Assembly: GCA_039090855.1 (NCBI GenBank)
Contig: CM077013.1
Span: 137,413,240-137,477,239 of the forward strand
DNA length: 64,000 bases
Origin: Macrothele yani
Lineage: Eukaryota > Arthropoda > Arachnida > Araneae > Macrothelidae
Direction of reading: 5' to 3'
Made by a program: the position numbers and the translations under genes
The notes under the pieces: model-generated
The model's input: only the letters and a program-made list of their open reading frames with translations
Databases searched by the model: none
What the model was told of the DNA's origin: nothing
Part shown: piece by piece, positions 43,677 through 54,699 of the stretch
Layout: each line of letters opens with the position of its first letter
Numbering within the stretch: the stretch's first letter is position 1

Positions 43677-44654
43677 AAGCGCTTACCCTGCGTTTCACAA
43701 ACGCATACAGTTCACGGATACTGTCCTGAACTATAGCATGCCAGATGGTGTTCAAATTGCGGGCCAGTTCGCCACCATTTCGGGCTGGACGTAGGTGGCG
43801 TTCTATCATGTTCCAAATATGTTCTATCTGTGAGAGATCGGGCGACTGGGCTGGCCTGGAAAAAGTGCCGACATTACAGTGGCAGAAATAGGAGAGCCGT
43901 GCCGTGTGTGGCCGGGAATTATCGTGTTGGGAAATTGCTCGGTGATGCTGTGACAGGAATGGCAGCACAAAGGCTCGTAGAACGTCATCTACGTACCGTT
44001 GGGCCGTGAGTGTGGTATGGAAGACTGCCAAGGGTGTCAGGCTGTCGTAGAGAATGGCTTCCCAGACGTCACTTCCGGTGTGGGAACCGTGCATCGTTCC
44101 ACGGCAAAGGCAGGATCCGTGTGCCGACCGGCTCGTTTCCAGACGCGTATGCGCTTGTCATCAGCGTCCAGTGCAAACCGTAACTCATCACTGAAGACAA
44201 CTCAACGCCCCTTGACACTATCCCACGTTGACCGGGTTCGATACCACTTCGACAGGTGCCGGCGGTGCTCATTGGTTGATGATAGCCGGCGCAGAGGCCT
44301 CGAATGTAGTAAAGTCGTCTGGCAACGGTCTGGATGGCCACTTCCGTACCTGTAGACGAGGCAACATGGTCATAGATGGTTGAGAGCGACGAATTCGGTT
44401 TTGTTAGTGCTGCGCCCACAATCACTCGATTCTCGCGTTCTGTTGTTACCCGCGGCCGTCCACAACCCGCTTGCCACTCAGTTGTACCCTCATCCACCGA
44501 TTGGCGCCAATGTCGTCCGTTTGCTGCGTAGCGCCGACTCAAATGCCTTGGCGATACGGGGACTTGACCAACCAGTCTCTCTCAGCCCAGTTATACGTCC
44601 TCTGTCAAACTCGCTCACCTGCTCGTAGTGTACATCGATCCGACGTCGAGGCAT
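43677..44654 (-). pseudogene. Tc1-like transposase T8, two frameshifts
   Basis: Start at 44654: MPRRRIDVHYEQVSEFDRGR, then the helix-turn-helix (ITGLRETGWSSPRIAKAFE). A frameshift falls near 44520, then RQSVDEGTTEWQAGCGRPRV and SSTGTEVAIQTVARRLYYIR. After a break near 44200 come LRFALD-like sequence and WEAILYDSLTPLAVFHTTL. The second aspartate lies in SQHDNSRPHTARL and the glutamate in LSQIEHIWNMIERHL. The end is VKRRVSA and a stop. The D-to-E interval is 32 residues here, probably after a small loss. I could not find matching inverted repeats. A G tract at 44764-44777 lies just upstream. Confidence 0.82.
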
Positions 44655-44939
44655 TCTCACAGTCCCTGGGCGTTAATGCAACCTCAATTTGCTCTCACAA
44701 TTGTTTCTGTGTGCGAGCTATGCTCTTGATATACCCTCATGGATACGCAGTTCCCATGCGCTCTGGGGGGGGGGGGGTCACTATTTAGTCATTGGTTGTT
44801 ACTTTTTAATCATTTGCATATTCAGGCTTGAGGTACTTGCATGCGGAGTTTCATCAGGATCGAACGACTTTGTCAGGGTGCTTCGTTTTTTTTTCTTTTT
44901 TGTAAAGAATGTAATTATCTGATATTCATATCGGTCTCA

Positions 44940-45420
44940 CCGAATTAGGAACTTTTATCCAATACCGGGTTGGACCTCCATAACCCCAAACTATACAAAA
45001 CCGGCATAGTTTCCCCCAAGGTGTTGGAGTGTACCGACATCTACAGGACCACCAAATAGTCCATTAACTGATTCATATTTGACGTAATAGGATTTGCTCA
45101 CGGATCTATTTTTCTAATATATCGCACACATTCTCAATGGGATTCAGACATGGGCTTTGTGGTGGCCAGGAAATATTGTGGAAGTCATCTCAATAAACCA
45201 CTAGTGAACATATCTTGCGCGGTGGACAATAGCACTGTCGTCCATGAAATAGCTGTCAGCTACTGGATGAAAAGTCAACATTGCAGGATTCTCTTGATCG
45301 GCAACGATGTTGTGATCATCCTTGGAGGATATCTGAGCTTTCAGCTGGACCGTAGCTACCGGGAAGGCAGGGAGGGCGGTAGCCATCCCAAAACGGTCGT
45401 TCCAGGAGAGTAAATTCATT
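44940..45420 (-). pseudogene. Tc1/Tc3-like transposase C-terminal remnant
   Basis: Read leftward: FMDDSAIVHRARYVH corresponds to the second aspartate block (family: MQDNAxxHxA). Then come GHHKAHV-stop-IPLRMCAIY for the PxxSPDLNPIENxW block (shifted frame: CLNPIENVCDILEK), and GGPTRYW near the end. Stops are numerous, and similarity is judged by eye only. Confidence 0.5.
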
Positions 45421-45871
45421 CTTTGGGAGATGTAAAAAATAGAAATTGTGCAACTAATAAAGAAAGTTACAACCTTCAGTATCTTCTTTTTAAAGATTTA
45501 ACTTAATCTCATGTATCAGTTAATCAGCGTACAGAGTAACATATACTATGAGGTGTGCACATCTCATATCCATGAGGGGAATTTTCCAAAACTGTTAATG
45601 GAGGCATACGAAACAATTTGCTGATATGTATAACCTTCATGACCTTTCCGAACATGTCGTTGGAATGAGGAGCTAATCAGTCATATGTGCTTTGTAGCAG
45701 GAAGTTCTCTGAGCGCTTAACCTTGAACGGAATTTTTCCAAACCTTACCCCTAAAGCTTCTTCCTATTGTTACGCACACTATCTGATACTCATTCATTCT
45801 GCGCTGGTTTGATTTTCGTTCTGCATTTCTGCGGAGTGTTGTGTTGTCCGCGTTCACATGATGTTTACGCT
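45421..45871. other. Unassigned
   Basis: No gene or element recognised. Confidence 0.4.
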
Positions 45872-46046
45872 TTTTTTTTCTGGATTCGAGATTTAACGAC
45901 CACCGAGAGCAACTCAATGGGCTATAAGCAGTCGCCCGTCCCTAATTTAGGGCCACTGGTTCAAGGGAAGGAAGAGAGCTAGTGCCGTAAGACAAACACA
46001 ACATCCATGCCGCACCGGGATTCGAACCCGAACCTCTTTCGGACGA
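45872..46046 (-). mobile_element. SINE-A, head truncated
   Basis: Minus-strand SINE from the T-tract at 45872 through 'cactggttcaagggaaggaa' and the B box to 'cggacgaatg'. The A-box end is missing and the Tc1-like fragment T4 follows directly. Confidence 0.8.
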
Positions 46047-46331
46047 ATGTCTCCTTTTTTTATCTTGGTCAACGAAACCGCCCGACGTGAATCCCATAGA
46101 GCACCACAGAGCACTTGTATTTGGATCGACAGGTACGACGTACCAACCCACAACATGTCATCTCCGGGACCTAAGTGCTCTGCTGCAGTCCGAATGGATA
46201 CATGTGTCTTGGGCAACCATCCAGGGCTTCATTTTTGTCCATGCCACGCCGTCTCGCCGATGTCATCCGAGCCAAAGTTGGTTATTCCCATTATTAGGTA
46301 GGTGGTCATATTATTCTGGTACGACTGTGTG
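46047..46331 (+). mobile_element. Tc1-like fragment T4, 3' end
   Basis: This is the last ~285 bp of the T5/T6 family: codons for LSALLQSEWIHVSWATIQGF and then MPRRLADVIRAKVGYSHY, followed by 'tggtcatattattctggtac' and 'gactgtg'. The glutamate block reads PIEHHRALV-like with a shift. The 5' three quarters are absent. Confidence 0.75.
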
Positions 46332-46815
46332 TATTTCGTTTCTTCGCCTTTCATACTTTTCCATACTGTACGTATGGTGCTGTTCTCCAAAACTATAAAA
46401 AAATAAAGGGACATTTCATTATTACTTTCTACTGTAAATTTTCGCTTTTTCTACTAGATTTTGGCACGTATTTCCTACTTTGTGGTATACACATGCATTC
46501 AGAGGTTCTACAGCAAAATTAGCAATTAGAGTTAGTGTTATGGGAAAAATCTGTGTATTACCTTTCAAGAATAGAAAGGGCATGATCTGATATCCAGGGG
46601 TAAGCAAACGCTTCCCCCTCTTACCTCCTATCCTCCTGTATGGCCCCCTGTGATAGGAACTATTACTTTTTTTGTAAAAACGGGCCACTGGGCTTCAGGA
46701 ATAGCTTCTTTCCCGTCGTCCAGATTTTATAAACTTAAAACGATTTTTTGAAATTTTACCTGTTTACTGAAAAAAAACAAAAAAAAAAGATACCAAAGAT
46801 TGTTTTTATTTTTAA
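46332..46815. other. Unassigned
   Basis: No gene recognised. A-rich run near 46770-46790. Confidence 0.4.
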
Positions 46816-46928
46816 CTAGCAGGGGTACCCGGTATTTCTCGGGTAAATATTCATGGAATCACCAAGTTTAGCGGGTGAAATTTTATGATTGAAAACTATA
46901 TTCCTGTAATTTTCCAGTAAATTTATTA

Positions 46929-47288
46929 TTATTCGTTTAGGTTATTGCTTTTTAGTAAACAATATTTTTGGTTTTTCCATTGGGAGCAAAAATGTAAATT
47001 TTTAGGATTGCCAACCCTTGAGCAGGCGGCATAGAGTTGTCCGTGTGAAACGCAGGGTTCCTCCAAATTAATGTCAGCCACTGCCAATGACTGGACTTGC
47101 GCTTTGTTGATGAACATGGCAAAGGCTAGATGAATCGGGAATTGCGGACGCTTGAAGTCAAACGGCATATCTGTGCGAATCAGTGAAATCCTTGGAATGA
47201 AGACATCTTCCCCTTTTGCACAGCCAGTCAGAATAGTTGATTCGATGATGTGCGTGAACAAATTCTTGATGCAAGGGCCTGGTTCCAT
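46929..47288 (-). pseudogene. Helitron PIF1-like helicase, C-terminal fragment
   Basis: One frame of 119 codons: LFTHIIESTILTGCAKGEDV, FIPRISLI, MPFDFKRPQFPIHLAFAMFI, NKAQVQSLAVADINLEEPC and SHGQLYAACSRVGNPKNL. These are the last motifs of PIF1/RRM3-type helicases, which unwind DNA during rolling-circle transposition. The family has TINKSQGQS where this has FINKAQVQS, so the glycine is altered. The Rep nuclease and the ATP-binding part are absent from the window. The frame ends at a stop 113 bp before the CTAG terminus, a normal Helitron spacing. Confidence 0.85.
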
Positions 47289-47334
47289 TGCAAAGCCTTG
47301 GTGGGTCTAAGTTCCTCAGCAACATGATTCGCAC

Positions 47335-47800
47335 CCCCTTGACCCCGGGCTCCGACCCCTTCTAAAAACCGTCTACCGTCTAAGTTAGAGTACCGTGAGA
47401 TAGTATACCGAATTTGGTGGTTCTAAATTGAAAACTGTAGAAATTTTCTCGAAAATTTTGTACAGGGGCCCCCTTGACCTCCCCGGGCTTCGCCCCTTCC
47501 AAAATCCGTGTACGGTCTAAGTCATAGTACCATTGCGACAATATACCAAATTTGGTTGTTCTAAATTGAAAACTGTAGAACTTTTTACGAAATTTTGTAT
47601 GGGGGTCCCCATGACCCCCCAGCTCAGACCCTTCCCGAAAACTGTCTACGGTCTAAGTCAGAGTATCATGAGATAATATACGAAATTTGGTGGTTGTAAA
47701 TTGAAAGCTGTATAACTTTTTACGAAAATTTTGTACGGGGGCCCTGTGATCCCCGGGCCCCGACCCCTTCCCAAAACTGTCGACGGTCTAAGTTTCCAAA
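47335..47800 (-). repeat. ~135-bp tandem repeats in Helitron
   Basis: Three and a half units marked by 'aaattgaaaactgtagaa' and 'gtctacggtctaagt' at steps of ~135 bp. GC-rich blocks of C and G alternate with AT-rich parts. Confidence 0.7.
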
Positions 47801-47830
47801 ATGTACGTGACATAGAGTTGTCCGTGTGAA

Positions 47831-47920
47831 AGATAGTACACCAAATTTGGTGGTACCATGAGATGGTACACCAAATTTGGTGGTACCATGAGATAGTACA
47901 CCAAATTTGGTGGTTCTAAG
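47831..47920. repeat. Three 30-bp tandem repeats
   Basis: 'agatagtacaccaaatttgg' plus 10 bp, three times in direct succession; the third copy diverges at its end. Beside it (47788-47835) the minus strand repeats the helicase string SHGQLYVTY, so part of the helicase end is duplicated here. Confidence 0.85.
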
Positions 47921-47989
47921 GTGAAAACTAGTGATTTGTATAACGGACAAACAAACAAACATATATACAAACTTTCACTTTTATATATA

Positions 47990-48947
47990 CAGGGGGATTC
48001 AGCTAAGCGTGTACAAACTTCTGGGAGGGATAAGTTGCACAAAGACAAATCGGAATCACATAGCAATGCAGGGTCGGAAACGCCATCTTCATGTGCTAGT
48101 GTACAGAGAGGACGAGAAATGAAAGAGCAGCACGTAAGAATACAAAATGCTTTTTATTACTCACAAGACATTTGCGAAATGCATTGAGGTTACAGAAAGT
48201 ATTCAAAGTTGCGACCATGAGCTGTAACACACGCTTGACATCGTCGGCGCATGGAATCACGTGCATTTTGGAAAATTTCTGGCGTATCTCGGGCTTCCGA
48301 AGCAGCTACAGAGATGCGTGCTAGAAGGTCCTCATCCTTTTCAACGGGGGTGTCGTACACGAGTCCTTTGATGTAATCCCAGAAGAAGTAATCAAGACAT
48401 GTTAAGTCCGGCGATCTTGTATGCCAATGAAAGGGGCCACCACGTTCGGTCCACTGATGTCCAAATGTCATGTTTAAGTGATGACGAACGTCATTGCTGA
48501 AATGTGCGGGTGCCCAATCGTGTTGGAACCACATTGAACGGTGTAGCGACTGAGGGGCCTGTTGTTCGTTCAATAGCTCTGGTAAGAAGTCCTCCAGAAA
48601 TATCCGGTAACTCCTTCCGTCCAGACGAGGATTCATGAGGTATGGGCCAATCAAGTGGTCCCCGACAATGCCGGCCCAAACAGTAACAGCAAAACGGTTT
48701 TGTGCTGCACGTGGTCGTACAGCATGGGGTTCTCCATCGCCCATACATGCGCGTTATGTGCATTGAAGCAACCTTCCCGTGTAAATGATGGTATCCTGAA
48801 AGAACGTATGAGCAGTCTCGCGGCCGAACAACGCCATCTACCGCATGAAAATGGCGTTTCCGTCCCCGCATTGCTAGGTGATTCCGATTTGTCTTTGTGC
48901 AACCTACGCCTCCCAGAAGTTTGTACTCGCTTAGCTGAATCACTCTG
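47990..48947 (-). mobile_element. Tc/mariner-type element with >100-bp TIRs (deletion derivative)
   Basis: Left CAGGGGGATTCAGCTAAGCG and the inverted right CAGAGTGATTCAGCTAAGCG extend into inverted repeats of more than 100 bp ('gcacaaagacaaatcggaat'). TA lies at both borders (47988-47989 and 48948-48949). It is 958 bp and lacks the N-terminal part of its transposase. Confidence 0.85.
48190..48800 (-). pseudogene. Tc-type transposase (D-41-D spacing), N-terminal part missing
   Basis: From MGDGEPHAVRPRAAQNRFAV (frame 48744-48190): VTVWAGIVGDHLIGPYLMNP, LDGRSYRIFLEDFLPELL, then MWFQHDWAPAHFSNDVRHHL with the second catalytic aspartate, and RSPDLTCLDYFFWDYIKGLV with the third. The interval between them is 41 residues, as in DD41D-type enzymes and in the Tc3-like group that carries a DUF4817 N terminus. 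A TREG block, normally just after the first aspartate, sits upstream in a shifted frame (about 48780). The last residues are TAHGRNFEYFL. The element at 55406-56728 carries an N-terminal half of a similar protein type. Confidence 0.82.
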
Positions 48948-49092
48948 TATATATACTTCATTTAAAGCTGTTATAAAAAATTTTCTGGCTATTTCTTTAA
49001 CCAGTTTGTATAAAGTTTCCGTAAGAATTTTTGTAACATCTTTTTGCTGAGCTCTCTTAGCCACGAGCCGTCCCCGTAACACTGAAATAGCA

Positions 49093-49305
49093 GCCCCGGT
49101 GGCGCAGTGGTCTAAGCGATGGCTTCTGATCACTCGTCTAAAAGGGGTCCGGGTTCGAATCCCGGTGAGGCATGGATGTTGTGTTTGTTTTACGGCCCTG
49201 GTTCTCTCCCTTCCCTGGAGCCAGTGACCCTAATTTATGGACGGGCGACTGCTTATATCCAATTGAGTTGCTCACGGTGGTCGTTAAACCTCCAATAAAA
49301 AAAAA
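49093..49305 (+). mobile_element. SINE-A copy
   Basis: GCCCCGGTGGCGCAGTGG head, B box GGTTCGAATCC, conserved body and a short A tail of 9. No clear target duplication. 48950-49092 is unassigned. Confidence 0.85.
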
Positions 49306-49656
49306 TGTTGAGATATCGAGGGTAATCTGTATGACACTGCACCGGCACAGGAGTAAACATCCGTTGTGATGCAAACAAACAAACAAAAAATTATCGCGCA
49401 CTTTGGTAACTTTTTTTTTTCGAATATACTCTAGGATCGGGGGAAGAGTTCAACAAAATATATCATTATTTTTTTCAGTGGCGCACTCAGCGGGGGTGGC
49501 CTAGCGGCCCGGACCCTGCCCACTCGGTCCTTCGATCTTGGTTACTGGCTACCTATTTTTAAACATATTTGAACATGTTTTCAAATATATACTTTACGAA
49601 TAACAAACGAACTTCGATATAGCGGAAATGTTTATCGCTTTCCAACATTTTGGGAG

Positions 49657-49712
49657 ATAACATTTGGAGGCTAAAGCAGTACGGAATTAAACATTTTCCC
49701 TGTTCTCCTTTT
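49657..49712 (+). repeat. 55-bp direct repeat, left copy
   Basis: 'ataacatttggaggctaaag' through 'cattttccctgttctccttt' recurs at 50239-50293 with one substitution. The pair brackets the MITE at 49950-50205. Confidence 0.8.
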
Positions 49713-49949
49713 TTCTCTAGGGTATTTTCATTTGCATGTTCAATATTTTGTGCTACCCCATTGAGAAATCCTGGGTAAACCACCGATTTTTATGAATTTC
49801 GTTGAGTTGTTGCAGAACTCTTACTGCGGTCAATAATATTTCTTGAGATCGCCAGATGGCAGCACAATAGCGGAAAACTTCTTGTACTGAAGAATTCATG
49901 GAATTGTTTAACACCAACTGATGCATAATATTTATTTCGTTACTGATGA

Positions 49950-50205
49950 CAGGGGGGAATCCAGGATTTTCGTGAGCGGCGGGCGCAAGTGTCGGGTATA
50001 ACCGGGGACCTTTCTGATATTTTTTCTCAAAATGAAAAATTGTCTGAAAATTTTTCCAATTAATTACGGAAAGTAATATACTTTTAAGTAATACTTTCTT
50101 TCAAGAAAAATTATTCAATTTGTTATTAAAATTTAACAAATCGAAACTTTTCCTTGTTCCTGACGGAAGGGCGCCCCCCCCCTCCCCACTCTGAATCCGC
50201 CCTTG
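49950..50205. mobile_element. MITE, 256 bp, hAT-like ends
   Basis: CAGGGGGGAATCCAGGATTT at the left faces CAAGGGCGGATTCAGAG inverted at the right. The flanks are actgatga and actgaagc (6 of 8 match). Non-coding; a C tract at 50174-50182. Confidence 0.6.
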
Positions 50206-50238
50206 ACTGAAGCACTGTTGAAGTTACGTTTCTGTTAC

Positions 50239-50293
50239 ATAACATTTGGAGGCTAAAGCAGTACGGAATTAAGCATTTTCCCTGTTCTCCTTT
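50239..50293 (+). repeat. 55-bp direct repeat, right copy
   Basis: Partner of 49657-49712. The remaining sequence to 50750 is unassigned. Confidence 0.8.
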
Positions 50294-50754
50294 ACAATTG
50301 CTCCTTCGAATTTAACGAAATCCCTCTTAATTACAAAAGCCTGTGGCGTACTTAATTCTCACCGTCCCCCTAAGAATAGAAAAAAAAAAATCAAATAAAA
50401 GAAATTATAATAGAGGTGAACAACCTTATCAACGTAAGGCTCGAGCCAGAAACTAGAGCCTCGCTACAGACTGGAGTAAGCTGGAAGATATTCTAGTTAA
50501 CTTTTGTGTGGTACGGCTGATTAGGGTTTGCGTTTAGCATAGGTGGCCAAGGCGGCTGTATAAGGCCGCCATTTCTAATCACATGTTGATTTTTACTTTA
50601 ATGTGTATTTTTTTTGAAAGAAAAAGAAATAAACAGTTCATATGTTCAATAATATGTATGCTTTTTTTCCCCTTTATCATTGAGAAAAAATTGTATGTTA
50701 CTCAAATCTGATTGAAAATCGCTGTTTTAACGATAAAAAACCCATATCGTTTTT

Positions 50755-50973
50755 TGTTTTTTTTTTATTGGAGGTTTAACGACCACCGTGAGCAACTCAA
50801 TGGGCTATAAGCAGTCGCCCGTCCCTAATTTAGGGTCACTGGTTCCAGGGAAGGAGAGAGCCAGTGCCGTAAGACAAACACAACATCCATGCCTGACCGG
50901 GATTCGAACCCGTACCCCTTACGGACGAATGATCAGAGGCCAACGCCTTAGACCACTGCGCCACCGGGGCGGC
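50755..50973 (-). mobile_element. SINE-A copy
   Basis: Full-length minus-strand copy with T-tract, B box (GGTTCGAATCC) and A box. Imperfect flanking repeat 'atatcgtttt' / 'atatagtttt'. 50974-51104 is unassigned. Confidence 0.88.
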
Positions 50974-51104
50974 CCGATATAGTTTTCAGTCAAAAATAGT
51001 TTTACGGTCCGCTAATACGATCTTTGCCTAGGGATGCCGTAGTACTAAGGCACGGTCTGCCCTCAATAGGAAATTCCACAGCATTTAATGTCGTTTGTAT
51101 ATAT

Positions 51105-54100
51105 CATCATCATCATCATTGTCAACCATTATCAATCCACTGCTGGACGAAGGTCTCCCAAAGTTTCCTCCACAACGGTCTGTCTTGTGCCAGTCTCCTC
51201 CATGTCACTCCCGCATACTTTCGAATTTCATCCACCCATCTTCCATGTGGTCTTCTTCTGGGTCTTTTCCTGTCCCTTGGAATCCAATCTAAAATTTCGG
51301 CTGTCCATCGATGGTCTGTTCTTCTGGCAGTATGTCCAGCCCATTGCCATTTCAGGGATTTAACTCTGATCATGATGTATTCCACTCTTGTCATTTTTCG
51401 GATCCACGAGTTCCTCTTCTTCTCTCTCCTGGTTACACCAAGCATGCACCTCTCCATGCTGCTTTGAGTTGTCTGTAGCCTTTGTATGTCCCTTTTAGCT
51501 AAGGTCCACGTCTCTGCACCATACGTAAGCTCTGGAAGGATACATTGATCAAACACTTTTCTTTTAAGACGTAATGGCATATTGCTCTTGAAAATTATGC
51601 TGTTTCTTCCAAAAGCTCTCCAGCCAAGTTTTGTACGCCGATAAATTTCTTCACCAATGTGACCCTCACTTGATATCTGCTGTCCAAGATAAACGTACGT
51701 GTCTGTTATCTCCAAATTTTCTCCATCAATCGATAAATCTTCATTTCTTGTAAAAGCATTGAACATCACTTTTGTCTTCTGAAAGTTCATTTTTAATCCC
51801 ACTTCTTTACTCTTGTCAGCAAGTTCCTGGATCATACTCTGCAGCTCGGATGGGATAGTTGCAAAAATGACTATGTCATTAGTAAAACGAAGGTGGGCAA
51901 GATAATCTCCATTATACTTTATCCCTTTGTTTTCCAAGTTCAGTGATTGAAAGACATTTTCTAATGTGGCATTAAAGAGCTTCGGAGATATGGTGTCACC
52001 TGGTCTCACTCCTTTTCCAATTTTTATGTGTGTTGTATTTTCAAACAGCCGAATCTTTGCACTTGCATTTTCATAGATGTTATTAATATTAATGTATGCA
52101 TCTTCAATACCGCAGGATTTCAGAGTTATTGTAACTGCTGATGGTTTCACTGAATCAAAGGCTTTTTCATAATAGATAAAAGCCATGCACAATGGAAGTT
52201 CATATTCCCTCGCTCTTTCAATTAGTTCTCTCAGTACGTGGATATGATCTATTGTGCTGTAGCCACTCCTGATTCCAGCTTGTTCTCTCGGTTGAGCCAG
52301 TGTCACCTTCAAGCGGTGTGAAAGAACTTCAGTGAAGATTTTATGAACCACTGATAGGAGGCCGATAGGTCTGTAGTTCCTGAGATCCTCAATGTCACCT
52401 TTTTATGTAGCAAGATCATTGTAGCGTTGTTCCAATCCTCAGGAATCTTCCCTTCATTAAGGCATCGAGTGAAAATTTGGGCGAGTACTGTTTCGATTTC
52501 TCCACTTGCTTCTTGTATGATGTCTACAGTAATTCCGTCTTCTCCTGGAGCTTTTCCCCGTTTCATGTTCTTGATTGCATGTGCAACTTCTGCGGGGAGG
52601 ACTGGAAGAACTCTGGTACTGGTACCTTTCATGATGTTTGGAGTACATGTATCACCACTTTTATATAATTTGGAGTAGAAATCTTTCACTCTTGTCAAAA
52701 TTTCGCCTCTATTTCTTGTTACAGAACCATCTTCTTTTCTCAGTGCAATAATCTGTTTTCTTCCCTTACTGAGATGTCCCTTTGCTATCTTTAGGCTTTG
52801 GTTGTGTTCAATTGCTTTCCTTACTAGTTCACAGTTGAATTTCCTTACGTCTTCAGTGATACTTTTTCGTACTGTCTTGCATAGCTCTATATATTCCACT
52901 TTGGAAGTAATATCTTCTTTAGTTGTCATCATCTCTCTTCTTTTTTGCATCAACATTTTTGGTTTTTCCTGATAATTTGTTCACATGCAACTTGTTCTTA
53001 GACCCAGCTAATTCTGTTGCTGTTTCCATAAGAGCTTTGGTTACTTTTCTGTTAACTTCAGAAATATCCACTTCTTCCGATGTTAGGTCTTCCAAAGCAG
53101 AGAATCTGTTCTTCAGTTCCAACTTGAAGGTATTATGGTGTTTTTTAAGGTTGGTTATGTCAATACATTTTGTTTTTCTTATGAGCTTGCTACGTTCGAG
53201 TTTAGTGTTGAGGTGCATCTTACATCTCACCAATCTATGGTCACTGCCTGTGTTGAACTTGTTTAGCACACTGCAGTCTTCTATGACGAATTTTTTGTTA
53301 CACATAATAAAATCAATTTCACTTGTCGTCCCATTTGGATGTCTCCATGTCCATTTCCTGTGTAGATTTTTTTTGAAAAAGGAGTTCATGATGAAAAACC
53401 CTTCTGCCTCTGCAAACTCTACGAGAGTATTTCCACGCTGGTTTCTGTTGCCGTGACCGAATTTACCTACTGGAGTTTCATTTTGTTGCTGCTGCCCTAT
53501 TTTTGCATTGAAATCTCCCATAATTATTTTCAAGTGCTGCTTACCTTTATTATTTAGATGACGAATTTCCTCATAAAATTATTGAATTTCTTCTTCAGGA
53601 TGACTTGTGGTGGGTGCATAAGTTTAAATAATCCGAGCCTGGTAACTTCTCGAGGGTTGGATAACGAGTCGTGCAGCTCTGTAAGAGGGACTTTCAACTT
53701 CTACAACTTTTTTCTTCAGTTTCCTTGTTTATTATAAATCCAACAACACTAGTTCTGCCAGTATCAGTTCCCAAGATAGTAGAAGAGATGCCCACTTTTC
53801 AGTTCAATGAGTTCTTCTCCTTTTCTCCTTACCTCACTTAGCCCGACGATGTCCCACTTGATCCTTTGTAGTTCCTCTTCCAATTCAAGAAGCCTTGAAT
53901 CAGAAGATAGGGAGCGTCCATTATACGTAGCCAAGGTCAGCATCAGATGGCAGCCTAGTCCGGTCCTCCGGGGATTCTTAGCACCCTCTGCCTTCATGTC
54001 GCACTGGCCGCTGCCTTGGCCTGGTACATTCCAGCTGCCGGAGACTGAAGGCCAGGATTTAAAGTTGTGGAGTCATTTTGGAGGGGTTTGGCCATAACTC

Positions 54101-54290
54101 ACCACGCTGGCCAAGCGGGTTTGTGAGTGTGGGATAGCATTTCCTCTAATTCCGATGGTATAGTTATACCGCTATTGGCGGTCGTCAGAGCCCCTTTAGT
54201 GGGAACAGGATGTACCACGAGAAGGCGGGATTGACATTTGTCAAGGAGAGGCTGTGATGTTATGCATCTCGTGACCTTACATCCCTTGTA
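51105..54290 (-). mobile_element. RTE-type LINE copy 1, near full length
   Basis: About 3.2 kb. The 3' end carries an ATG/GAT repeat tail (51105-51120 on plus) after TTGACAATG, typical of RTE elements. The 5' UTR (about 54000-54290) resembles 17650-17905. The ORF codes endonuclease then reverse transcriptase. At 54296 a Tc1-like element abuts its 5' side, so the true 5' end may be lost. Confidence 0.88.
51122..53997 (-). pseudogene. RTE ORF: apurinic endonuclease plus reverse transcriptase, broken
   Basis: The start at 53997 (MKAEGAKNPRRTGLGCHLML) leads into endonuclease motifs LATYNGRSL and IVGLSEVRRKG, then (after a gap with stops at 53540-53760) MGDFNAKIG and NTGSDHRLVRCKM. The linker runs to 52919. 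The RT part is in frames 52956-52309 (WNNATMILLHKK) and 52351-51122 (GYSTIDHIHVLRELIERARE, GVRPGDTISPKLFNATLENV). The first catalytic site reads FIYYEKAFDSV where family members have FIDYEKAF, and the FADD box reads RFTNDIVIF, so both catalytic positions are mutated. The C terminus keeps WAGHTARRTDHRW and WRRLAQDRPLW. Frame shifts near 52940 and 52340. It copied its own RNA into DNA when intact. Confidence 0.88.
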
Positions 54291-54699
54291 TATATACACG
54301 GTCGTATTAGAACAGTGGTCTCAAACTCAGAACCTTGGAAGGGCCACTTTCCAGTTTGAAGGAATTTAGGAGGTCGCATGAATATTAATAAGTTTCTTAT
54401 AAATAAATATCAACTTTACAAAACTCCACCAATGGCTTGGCACTATAGAGGAATAATATTTCCAAATATCGGTAAATAATAAAAACAAATGCTTCATCAA
54501 TCACTGCGAACAATCATTTTTCGTAACAATTATTTTCACTTAAATCTGAAAACAATCACATTTTACCAACGGACCACGGTACTCTGTACAAAAAATATTA
54601 CGTGTTCTGACTAGAAACTTGGAATCGCATTTCTGTCACTAATTGATATTTGGAATAATATCCTTTAAAAATGCCACTTTTAAAAAGTTAGCATAAGTG

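Larger units (their letters stand above)
46816..47985 (-). mobile_element. Helitron 3' region
   Basis: On the minus strand the sequence ends ACCCCTGCTAG followed by T, just after a hairpin ACCCG...CGGGT. CTRR plus T with a hairpin about 10 bp inside is the Helitron 3' terminus. The helicase C terminus lies upstream in the same orientation. Left of it are ~135-bp tandem repeats (47335-47800) and three 30-bp repeats (47831-47920). The 5' end is not identified; a Tc-like element begins at 47990. Confidence 0.75.

Noticed and set aside
44764..44777. G tract as a G-quadruplex regulatory element of T8
   Set aside because: Homopolymer G and C runs occur at several places here (21172, 35530, 35890, 39245, 57042) without a consistent link to any gene.
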